From an uncultured Bacteroidales bacterium (GTDB taxonomy: Bacteria > Bacteroidota > Bacteroidia > Bacteroidales > UBA932): a stretch of 22,153 bases of DNA. The notes beneath the pieces were generated by a model. The model saw nothing but the letters and a program-made list of their open reading frames with translations, was not told the origin of the DNA and did no database searches. Shown here piece after piece: positions 8,130 through 15,310 of the stretch (positions are counted from its first letter, which is position 1; every line of letters starts with the position of its first letter). Location of the stretch: NCBI GenBank assembly GCA_946549475.1, contig CAMNQO010000006.1:1-22153 (forward strand), given 5' to 3'. A program made the translations under genes and the position numbers.

Positions 8130-10286
8130 TCAGAACGGATATCCGATGCCGAAATGAAGGGCCGCACCGTCTTTGGAAAACATGCGTCGGAAGCCCACCC
8201 AGCGCTGCTCGTACTGCGGATCATGGAAGCGGAGCCCGGCGTCCAGGCGAAGGACGAGAAAATCCAGGTTGACCCGCAGGCCCAGGCCCCAGTTGGCTGC
8301 CAGTGTCTCCAGATGGTCGAACGAGAAAGCGGAACGGTAATCATCGTACGAAGTCTTGCTGAAGATGTCATAGATATTGCCCACATCCACGAAAGCCGCC
8401 CCTTCCAATTTCCAGACAAGCGGGAAACGGTACTCCACATTGAACTCGACCCGGGCGCCCGACACCTGGCTCGGAATCACGAAGAAATCATACAAGGCGC
8501 CCGCCCCCGGGCCGAGCGTCCTCGCCTGCCATCCCCGCATGCTGCTGGCGCCGCCGGCATAGAACATCTTTTCAAACGGCAGCGAGGCGGAGTTGCCATA
8601 GCCGACACCGGCTCCCAGCAGGAAACGGAAGACCAGCGCCTGCCGGTCGTCCTTACCCAGCCGCAGCGTCTCCACCAGACTCAGTTCTCCGCGCACATAC
8701 TGGTTGTAAGGCATACCGAACAGGACGCGATAATAATAGCGGACCGGCAGGACGGAATTGAAAAGCGAAAGCAGATTGCCCGAAAGGTCGAACTGCAGAC
8801 GGGAATAGAAATAAGACTCTTTGGGGACGGCCGCCGGGGAAGTCTTGTACAGCAAAGTCCCGGTGATGCCCAGATCGATGTGTTCGTTAAAAGAGTTGAG
8901 CAGGAAAGGATTGGCATCCAACCCGTTTCTGAAAGTTCCGTCCAGATAGGGTACGGAGACGATGCTCAACTGGGCCGGATAAAACTGGTAGGACAGCAGA
9001 TTGTTGAAATTGCCCACATAGCCGAAAGCACCCGACACCACATAGCGGCGGAACTCCGGCCGGTGCTGGAAACTGAACGACAACTTCAGGTCCGTATGCG
9101 GCATCTGCCGGGGAAAGGCGCTGTAAGGCAGCAGGAGGAATCTGGGGAAACGCAGTCCGACGGACGCACCCACCTCGTTGCTCGAAACCTTGCTGCCGAA
9201 CATAAACTGGTGGTTGGTCATCAGGCTCACGTTCAACAACTCCCCTCCGCCGAAAATGTTCTTATGAAAATAGGACAACTGCGGCGAGACGCCGAAAAGC
9301 CAGTTGGTATTGGTCGAAACCTGCAAATTGAGTTTGAACCCCTGCAGTTTGGACTGCGACAGACGGATGGCGCTGCGTACCCGGCCGTCCTCCCCGGGCG
9401 AGGTCTCGATGTTCACGCTGTTGAACAGTTGCAACTGCGAAAAGCGCGAATAGGTATTGTTGACCGCCTCTTCGCTATACACCGTCCCGGGCCGTATGGT
9501 ATTGAGTCCGCGCAAGACCTTCTCCTTGAACTTCAAGGAGGCGGGATAATCGATGGTCACTTCCCCGAATTCCCGCCGGCTGACCGGATTGGCCACACTC
9601 ACCGTCAGCAAGGTCTTTCCCGGCCGGGTAAGGGTGTCGGCTTCATAGGAAAAAAGCGCCTTGGACCAGCCGTAATAGCCATGGTTGCGCATATAGGCAC
9701 TGCTGCGCTCCGCCTCGGCATCCAATGCCTGCTCCGACAGCCAGGTCCCCTTGCGTACCGTACTGTTGAGCGTATCCGCAAAAAAGATTGCACGCAGCAG
9801 CGAGTCCGCCGGCAACTGATAGACCAGCGAATCGATCCGCCTGCGCCGGCCCGGCCGGACATGATAAGTCACCGTCACCTCGCGGGGCTTCTTGCGCGTC
9901 ACCTCGCCGGTCACCGCAGAATGATAATACCCCGTATAGTCCAGGTGGCTCGTCAGACTTTTCTCGGAAGCGGACACCTGCCCTTCCTCGAATACGACGG
10001 GCGGGTCTCCGATTTTCTTCACGAAATCATCCCAGCCCTTGCCTTTGCCATCCTGCCAGTTATATATATATAGGAAAGGCCGCCAGCCCAAAAAAGAATT
10101 GTTCTCCTTCTGCTTGAGGTATGGGATCAGATCCCGGCCATTGTAGCGCTTGTCACCCTGAACGACAATCTTGTTTTTCGCCAGCCACTCCTGGTCTTCC
10201 GGGAGCACCCGCGTCGGACTGCAGGCAGAAAGCGACAGCACGCCCAAAAGCACCGGAATCCGAAAGATATGAAGGAAGTCAGACAT
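8130..10286 (-). CDS. tamL: TamL-like lipoprotein of the Omp85/BamA family
   Basis: A 718-residue outer-membrane Omp85 protein of the lipid-anchored kind found in Bacteroidetes (TamL), thought to work with TamB in inserting outer-membrane components. I start it at ATG 10286, giving MSDFLHIFRIPVLLGVLSLSAC, a lipoprotein signal with lipobox LSAC; an ATG 9 codons upstream (10313) would put a charged extension before it. Next come POTRA-like segments (about 30-330), including YLKQKENNSFLGWRPFLYIYNW, KIGDPPVVFEEGQVSASEKSL and two NHGYYG/TGYYHS-type turns. The C-terminal half is a beta barrel containing FYAGGASSMRGWQARTLGPG, the Bacteroidetes form of the Omp85 VRGF-type loop, and ends in Phe (GIGYPF). 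tamB is not in the window. The gene diverges from the right-hand operon. Confidence 0.88.
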   Translation of the reverse strand: MSDFLHIFRIPVLLGVLSLSACSPTRVLPEDQEWLAKNKIVVQGDKRYNGRDLIPYLKQKENNSFLGWRPFLYIYNWQDGKGKGWDDFVKKIGDPPVVFEEGQVSASEKSLTSHLDYTGYYHSAVTGEVTRKKPREVTVTYHVRPGRRRRIDSLVYQLPADSLLRAIFFADTLNSTVRKGTWLSEQALDAEAERSSAYMRNHGYYGWSKALFSYEADTLTRPGKTLLTVSVANPVSRREFGEVTIDYPASLKFKEKVLRGLNTIRPGTVYSEEAVNNTYSRFSQLQLFNSVNIETSPGEDGRVRSAIRLSQSKLQGFKLNLQVSTNTNWLFGVSPQLSYFHKNIFGGGELLNVSLMTNHQFMFGSKVSSNEVGASVGLRFPRFLLLPYSAFPRQMPHTDLKLSFSFQHRPEFRRYVVSGAFGYVGNFNNLLSYQFYPAQLSIVSVPYLDGTFRNGLDANPFLLNSFNEHIDLGITGTLLYKTSPAAVPKESYFYSRLQFDLSGNLLSLFNSVLPVRYYYRVLFGMPYNQYVRGELSLVETLRLGKDDRQALVFRFLLGAGVGYGNSASLPFEKMFYAGGASSMRGWQARTLGPGAGALYDFFVIPSQVSGARVEFNVEYRFPLVWKLEGAAFVDVGNIYDIFSKTSYDDYRSAFSFDHLETLAANWGLGLRVNLDFLVLRLDAGLRFHDPQYEQRWVGFRRMFSKDGAALHFGIGYPF

Positions 10287-10300
10287 TTTGGAAAATCTGA

Positions 10301-10308
10301 CAAATATA
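10301..10308 (-). promoter_or_regulatory. Possible -7 element for tamL
   Basis: The minus-strand TATATTTG matches TAnnTTTG and ends 14 bp before the chosen tamL ATG. No TTTG-like -33 element is present at 19-21 bp, so the match could be chance in an AT-rich gap. It supports the 10286 start, because the upstream ATG at 10313 would place the element inside the gene. Confidence 0.3.
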
Positions 10309-10378
10309 ACCATATTTTCCGAGATTGCATCGCTCCTTTTCCGCTATGGGACAAAAGGGAAAAATAAAGCGACGAGTA

Positions 10379-10409
10379 TTTGTCCGTTACAAACTTATTT
10401 GTAACTTTG
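10379..10409 (+). promoter_or_regulatory. Bacteroidetes-type promoter of the small-ORF/lipoprotein/SusC operon
   Basis: TTTG at 10379-10382, a 19-bp spacer, and TAACTTTG (TAnnTTTG) at 10402-10409 match the Bacteroidetes -33/-7 promoter consensus in full. The expected start near 10414-10416 gives a leader of about 30 bases containing GGAGG at 10431-10435, placed 9 bp before the ATG at 10445. No comparable element was found in the gaps before the lipoprotein or susC-like genes downstream, so this promoter may drive all of them. Confidence 0.75.
10386..10405. promoter_or_regulatory. Perfect inverted repeat overlapping the promoter (candidate operator)
   Basis: GTTACAAA-CTTA-TTTGTAAC: two perfect 8-bp arms around a 4-bp centre. 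It fills most of the -33/-7 spacer and covers the first half of the -7 element (TAAC of TAACTTTG). A dimeric DNA-binding protein here would block RNA polymerase. It could also form a hairpin, but it lies upstream of the expected transcript start, so a DNA-level role is more likely. The regulator is not encoded in the window. Confidence 0.55.
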
Positions 10410-10444
10410 CAATTATTCCGTCCTTGTTGTGGAGGATATGCAAT

Positions 10445-10582
10445 ATGAATATAAAGAGATATAAATCAAATTATTACCCCCCCCTATCCGTAGATTTGGA
10501 GGAAGAAGAGACGGGTATTCTGTGCGAGAGTTCGCTCGACGATCTGGATGACAAAATCGGTTATTCCGAAGATTTCGATTAA
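10445..10582 (+). CDS. Small acidic peptide, paralog of the small ORF at 18368
   Basis: A 45-residue peptide of a family I do not recognise by name. I chose the ATG at 10445 because GGAGG lies 9 bp upstream and because upstream extension of the frame (to 10325) would pass through the promoter. It has a basic start (KRYK), a YYPPL motif (residues 10-14), a single Cys in LCESSLDDLDD (26-36) and an acidic end (YSEDFD). There is no signal peptide or membrane segment. It aligns without gaps to the small ORF at 18368 from YxPPL to the end, with 14 of 36 positions identical, including the Cys. The lipoprotein gene follows after 14 bp with its own ribosome site. The YYPPL codons contain a run of 8 C (10477-10484). 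Alternatives are a leader peptide regulating the next gene or a functional secreted or regulatory peptide. Confidence 0.7.
   Translation: MNIKRYKSNYYPPLSVDLEEEETGILCESSLDDLDDKIGYSEDFD
10477..10484 (+). repeat. C8 homopolymer inside the small ORF
   Basis: Eight consecutive C residues encode the Pro-Pro and first base of Leu in YYPPL. Loss of one C would bring a TAG stop two codons later; gain of one C would change the rest of the peptide. This is long for a coding homopolymer and could slip during replication. Confidence 0.8.
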
Positions 10583-10596
10583 AGGAGGAGCGAATC

Positions 10597-13500
10597 ATGA
10601 CACGGAAACATTCATTCCACGCGGCCCTTCTGGCCGCCATCTTCACGGCCGTTTCCGGCCTGGCTCTGCTTTCCTGCAGCAAAGAGAAGATACAGGAAGA
10701 AGACAGCATCACCCCCGCCGGAGAGGAAGCATTGTCCGGTGACGACGGCACTTCGTCCGGAGAGCCGGAAGGCCGGCAAGTCATCCTCCGCGTCGGACTG
10801 GAAGAGACCTCCGGGGACGACAGCGTCCTGCTGGAGGAGGGCGACACCCGCATCAGCATCAGCAAAAAAGACGACGGCTCCCTGCACACCAGCTGGACGG
10901 GGACGGACAAACTGCGCATCGGCCGCGATGCCAACACGGAAGAAAAAGTCTTTTCCATCCGGGCGGGATATACCGACCATGTCGCCGAATTTTCCGGCAC
11001 GGAACTGGAGACGGGTGAAAGTTTTTATGTCATCTACCCCAGCAACATCGCCTGGAACTACATTTTCTCCAAGGATTACAACGGCGTCAAGCAGGTCGGC
11101 AACAACAATACGGACCATGTGGACTACTGCGTCATGCTCTCCGGGATGACGCAGATGCCGACCTCCATCCTGCTGACGGACCGCTTCGCCGAGCGGGAAG
11201 GGCTGACCCTGCGCAAAAGCAGTGTCATCAAGTTCTACCTCAAACTCCCCGCCGATGCCGCCACGCCCACCCGCATCGAACTCAAAGCCGGAAAAGTCGG
11301 CGGCACCGAGGGGTCCGACTACATCTTTTACGCCAACAACAACGCGGACAGCCGCACGAACGCCCTTACCCTGTATCTGGAAGAAGTCACGCCGGAGAAC
11401 CAGACCATCACGGCCTATATGTCCATTCCCTGGTACGGCTACAGCGTCGCCGCCGGACAGGGACTGACCATCTCCGCCTACTATACGACGGCGGGCGGCA
11501 GCCACAAGGTGGTCAGCAAGACCATCACCCCCGGGCAAGGAGACTTCGGCGGCGGACAGACCATCCTCTATCAGGTCAATATGACCAAGGGAAGCACCAC
11601 TTCGGCCAACACCGACGGCGACGGAACGGAGAGCAATCCCTACATCCTGTCCACGCCCGACGACCTGATGGCGATGAAAAGCCGTCTGCTCAACGACGAG
11701 ACGGTCTATTTCAAACTGATGGCCGACATCGACATGGCATCGGTGGACAACTGGTCTCCGCTCAACGACAGCGAAATCAACGGCTTCAACCGTTACATCG
11801 ACTTTGACGGCAACGGGCACCTTATCAAGAATCTCCGCTGCAGCGACCAAAAATACGCCTCCTTCTTCGGCGTACTCTGCGGGGAATGCCGAAACACAGG
11901 CTTTGTCGATGCAAACGTCAATGCAAACGGGACCAGCGCCGGCATCGTCGCAGCCCACCTGGGTATCATAGCTCCTGCGAGTGTGGACGAAACAGGCTGT
12001 ATTAATCAGTGTTACACCAGCGGCCGGGTCTCGACAAACAGCGCCTCGGTAGGCGGATTGGCCGGCCAAATCGGTGCCCTGTCAGGCAGCACCAAATCCA
12101 CCATTTCCAATAGTTATTCTTCCGCTGTCGTCGAAGGAAACAACTGTGGCGGACTGGCTGGATTTCTGAGGGAAGGAGCCCAAATCCAAGGCTCCTATTT
12201 CTGCGGTGTCAATGTCAGCCCCACCGCACTTTGGACGGGCGGTATCGCAGCCAGAGCGTACGACTACAATTATACCACACCTCCCGTCATCAAGCGGTGC
12301 GCTTCGCTGACCAAGACCTCCCTTGCCCCCCGCTCGGGTAATACCATGGTGTTGTTCCGTATCTGCAAATCCGACGGCATTACGATGTCGGACAACTTGA
12401 TCGGTGATGTCACCAACGGCAACCTGCGCAACTCCTCCGACACACAGGCGGCCGTCGCCATCAGTACGGTGCAGACCTTGTTCACGACCACCCTCGGCTC
12501 CGCCAACGGATGGAGCAGCACGCTGGACGGCGACTATCCCCTGCTCTCCTGGCAGGTCACGCGCGGAGACTACACCACCTATGCCGGCCACGGACAGACC
12601 TACTTCGACGGCGGCGACGGCAGCGAGGAAAGTCCGTACATCCTATCACAGCCTTACCAATTGTATCTGATAGAGTCCGCTTTGAAGACCTGGTCGGCCG
12701 ACAACGACACCACCTACATCCGGCTGGCTGCCGACATCGACCTGTCGGTCATCGACAACTGGGTTCCCATCAACCAATCCAACGCCAACAAACGGGTCAA
12801 CCTGAACGGGAACAACAAGACATTGAGCACCCTGACCTTGTCCAACACCGCTTCTTACGCCGGCCTGTTCGGCGTGCTGCACGGAAAGGTCAGCGCCCTC
12901 ACCCTGAAAGACTTTTCCATCACGCAGGCCGCAAACCACTCCAGCGGCATCCTGGCCGGATTTCTGGCCAACACGGGAGCGGCCAAGGCACGGCTGGATC
13001 ATGTCACCATTGACGGCGGCAGCGTCACAATGAACGGGAACGGCACCGTCGGCTCCCTCGGCGGCTTCTGCGGAGAGCTCTACGCCACCGATTGCAGTTC
13101 CTCCGCAACGGTCACCCAAAACAGCAACCACACAGATGCCGTCAACTACTGCAGCGGAGGCCTGGTCGGCGCCACGCGAAAAGAAGGAGACGGCGCCGTC
13201 TTCGAAGACTGTACCTTCAGCGGGAGGCTCCAAGGGTACAACAACTGCGGCGGCATACTGGGCTATACTTATGGCACGGCGGGCGCCAACCTGACAGGCT
13301 GCACCTTTTCAGGAAGCGTCAATTGCCGGGCACGCACGGGAAATTCTTCCTTGGACGGCAACTTCTGCGGCGGCATCGCCGGCTACCACACCCGGGGCGG
13401 CATCACCGGCTGCTCCGCCACCGCGACTTCGTCCGTCAGCGGAGCAGGCAACGGCATCGGCGGCATCGTCGGCTACTACAACCACGAAACGGCTCCCTAT

Positions 13501-15291
13501 GAATTGTCCGGCTGCACACACGCCGGCAGCGTGACGGGAGTCAGCAATGTCGGTGGCATCATCGGGCGCTTCCGCTCGACCATGGGAAGCCAAATCAGCG
13601 ACTGCCACGCCTATGCCGCCACAGACAAGAGCATATCCGCTTCGAACAGTTATTGCGGAGGCATCGTCGGACATTTCTGGAGCCAGTCCGCTCCCGCCTC
13701 CGGCTATACCTTCAGCAACTGCAGCAGCAGTGCCACCGTTCAGACAACAGGTGGTACCGGCAACTATGCCGGCGGCATTGTCGGTTATGTCTCGGAAGAT
13801 AGTGGCGGAACCAACCATTCCGTTCTCTCCTTGTACCAATGTTCTTCTTCCGGCATCATTTCATCGGGCAACAACTCCTGCGGAGGACTCATCGGCGGCA
13901 TGCGGGCGAAGAAACTGACGATGACCCGCTGCTCCAGCGACGCCACGGTCAGCACGGCAGCCCAATATGCCGGAGGTCTCATCGGCTACCTCAATGGACA
14001 ATATATGGATACGCCCAAGGATGCGGCGGTCATGAGCCTTGCCGACTGTCATTTCACGGGCAGCGTCACGGCCGGTAACAACTGTGGCGGCGGCATCGCC
14101 GGGCAGGCTTACCAGTGGGTCGGAACGATGGACGGCTGCACGACCAGCGGTAGCGTACAGGCCCGCAACTACGCCGGCGGCATCGTCGGGCAGACGACAT
14201 CCGGGAGCAACCTGCAACTCACCGCCTGCTCCCACAGCACAGGGAATGTCAGTTATGACAGCACGTACGGGTCGTACGAGGAAAATGTGGTGAACGGCAT
14301 CGGCGGCCTCGTCGGCCAGCTTGATTCGGACGGCACGATCGAGCGCTGCCGGGTCCAGTCCTGCACGGTCACGGGTACGCACGCCCTCGGCGGCCTGGTG
14401 GGCCATCACGCCTCCGGCACCCTCACCGTCAGCGAATCCTGGTTCGACGGCACCGTCCGGGCCACCGGCACCGGCAACACGCGCGCCGCCGGAGGCATCC
14501 TGGGCAAGAACTACACCAGCACCTCCTCCTATGCGACGACCATCACCGACTGCTACAGCCGGGGAACGGTCACCGGCTCCGGCCAGGTCGTCGGCGGCAT
14601 CGTCGGCGAAGCGATGCCGGGTTGCAGCGTCGAATACTGCATCTCCGACTGCACCTTGTCCGTCCCGCGCTGCGCCGGCGGCATCATCGGCCGCGCCTGC
14701 AACGCCGGCTGGACCCATAGCGATGCCACCTACGACGGCTACACCGCCAAGGTCAAGGCGGACCACTGCATCTGCTGGTCGTCCACCATCACCTCCACGG
14801 CTTCGGGCAACACCGCCGCCAGCAGCGGGGCCATCATCGGCTTCACGCACAAAGGCAACTGGATGTACTGCTCCTATTACAACCCCAACATGGCCTTCAC
14901 CGGCATCAATGCGGGCAATACGCTGGTTTCCCAGAACGGAGGAAAAGGATACAACACCGACATCACCGGCTCCACCGCCCCGATGGTTCCGGGAACGACC
15001 GCCGGCACCTCCGTCAGCGGGGACTATACCCATGTAATGCCTTATCACGGCGGCACGGTAGCCTCCAGCGGCCGCTCCGCCTGCACGGTCTCCCAAGCCA
15101 TCGGTTTCGCATCCCGCACCAACTCCGAGGGTCAACTGATCTGGAAAATCTTCAACGGAGGAGTGTATGATGCCGGTCATCTGATGCCCGAACTAAGAAA
15201 CAACCGGGAAAGCGAGATACCCGGGAATCCGGGCGGGGCCATCGACGATATGTACAAGAATGAGATTCTTGATGATGGAGGCAGTTTCTAA
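10597..15291 (+). CDS. Surface lipoprotein A: fimbrillin-like N-terminus plus GLUG-type beta-helix repeats
   Basis: A 1564-residue lipoprotein. The signal peptide ends in lipobox LLSC (MTRKHSFHAALLAAIFTAVSGLALLSC) and is followed by SKEKIQEED, an acidic stretch like the Bacteroidetes surface-export signal, so it is probably displayed outside the cell. Residues 30-330 resemble fimbrillin/Mfa-like domains (TRISISKKDDGSLHTSWTGTDKLRIG..., then a segment ending in a beta-rich half). Two beta-helix modules follow, starting near residues 345 and 677, each opening with a PYILS..P..L segment and ADID motif. About 20 GG(I/L)(V/I/A)G repeats of the GLUG type follow, each with a Cys just before a G.V turn. 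The end extends about 27 residues past the family's usual L..L.NN ending. The start has AGGAG 14 bp after the small ORF. Likely adhesion or glycan/protein binding; ligand unknown. Confidence 0.82.
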   Translation: MTRKHSFHAALLAAIFTAVSGLALLSCSKEKIQEEDSITPAGEEALSGDDGTSSGEPEGRQVILRVGLEETSGDDSVLLEEGDTRISISKKDDGSLHTSWTGTDKLRIGRDANTEEKVFSIRAGYTDHVAEFSGTELETGESFYVIYPSNIAWNYIFSKDYNGVKQVGNNNTDHVDYCVMLSGMTQMPTSILLTDRFAEREGLTLRKSSVIKFYLKLPADAATPTRIELKAGKVGGTEGSDYIFYANNNADSRTNALTLYLEEVTPENQTITAYMSIPWYGYSVAAGQGLTISAYYTTAGGSHKVVSKTITPGQGDFGGGQTILYQVNMTKGSTTSANTDGDGTESNPYILSTPDDLMAMKSRLLNDETVYFKLMADIDMASVDNWSPLNDSEINGFNRYIDFDGNGHLIKNLRCSDQKYASFFGVLCGECRNTGFVDANVNANGTSAGIVAAHLGIIAPASVDETGCINQCYTSGRVSTNSASVGGLAGQIGALSGSTKSTISNSYSSAVVEGNNCGGLAGFLREGAQIQGSYFCGVNVSPTALWTGGIAARAYDYNYTTPPVIKRCASLTKTSLAPRSGNTMVLFRICKSDGITMSDNLIGDVTNGNLRNSSDTQAAVAISTVQTLFTTTLGSANGWSSTLDGDYPLLSWQVTRGDYTTYAGHGQTYFDGGDGSEESPYILSQPYQLYLIESALKTWSADNDTTYIRLAADIDLSVIDNWVPINQSNANKRVNLNGNNKTLSTLTLSNTASYAGLFGVLHGKVSALTLKDFSITQAANHSSGILAGFLANTGAAKARLDHVTIDGGSVTMNGNGTVGSLGGFCGELYATDCSSSATVTQNSNHTDAVNYCSGGLVGATRKEGDGAVFEDCTFSGRLQGYNNCGGILGYTYGTAGANLTGCTFSGSVNCRARTGNSSLDGNFCGGIAGYHTRGGITGCSATATSSVSGAGNGIGGIVGYYNHETAPYELSGCTHAGSVTGVSNVGGIIGRFRSTMGSQISDCHAYAATDKSISASNSYCGGIVGHFWSQSAPASGYTFSNCSSSATVQTTGGTGNYAGGIVGYVSEDSGGTNHSVLSLYQCSSSGIISSGNNSCGGLIGGMRAKKLTMTRCSSDATVSTAAQYAGGLIGYLNGQYMDTPKDAAVMSLADCHFTGSVTAGNNCGGGIAGQAYQWVGTMDGCTTSGSVQARNYAGGIVGQTTSGSNLQLTACSHSTGNVSYDSTYGSYEENVVNGIGGLVGQLDSDGTIERCRVQSCTVTGTHALGGLVGHHASGTLTVSESWFDGTVRATGTGNTRAAGGILGKNYTSTSSYATTITDCYSRGTVTGSGQVVGGIVGEAMPGCSVEYCISDCTLSVPRCAGGIIGRACNAGWTHSDATYDGYTAKVKADHCICWSSTITSTASGNTAASSGAIIGFTHKGNWMYCSYYNPNMAFTGINAGNTLVSQNGGKGYNTDITGSTAPMVPGTTAGTSVSGDYTHVMPYHGGTVASSGRSACTVSQAIGFASRTNSEGQLIWKIFNGGVYDAGHLMPELRNNRESEIPGNPGGAIDDMYKNEILDDGGSF

Positions 15292-15310
15292 ATCATTAAA
15301 AACGATTCCT

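Noticed and set aside
6631..8157. 508-aa open frame on the + strand opposite cstA
   Set aside because: It is the mirror of a clearly recognisable transporter; its translation is rich in His, Asp and Arg with no family motif, as expected for the antisense frame of a GC-rich gene.
8154..10073. 639-aa open frame on the + strand opposite tamL
   Set aside because: Antisense shadow of tamL; low-complexity composition and no ribosome site or motif.
10325..10444. Longer version of the first small ORF starting at ATG 10325
   Set aside because: The added 40 residues would read through the consensus promoter and palindrome, have no ribosome site, and have no counterpart in the paralogous small ORF.
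2..10582. Functional link between TldD/TldE (known to process peptide precursors) and the small peptides
   Set aside because: They are in separate operons several kb apart, TldD/TldE is widespread as a housekeeping protease, and nothing in the peptides marks them as substrates.
10612..12069. 485-aa minus-strand frame opposite lipoprotein A (and similar frames at 13861-15180 and 20001-21089)
   Set aside because: Val/Ala/Gly/Asp-rich antisense translations of repeat-coding DNA; the + strand frames have signal peptides and family motifs.
13440..14700. CRISPR-like regularly spaced repeats in lipoprotein A and C DNA
   Set aside because: The repeats are codons for GG(I/L)VG within long open frames, vary in sequence, and have no constant-length unique spacers or cas genes nearby.
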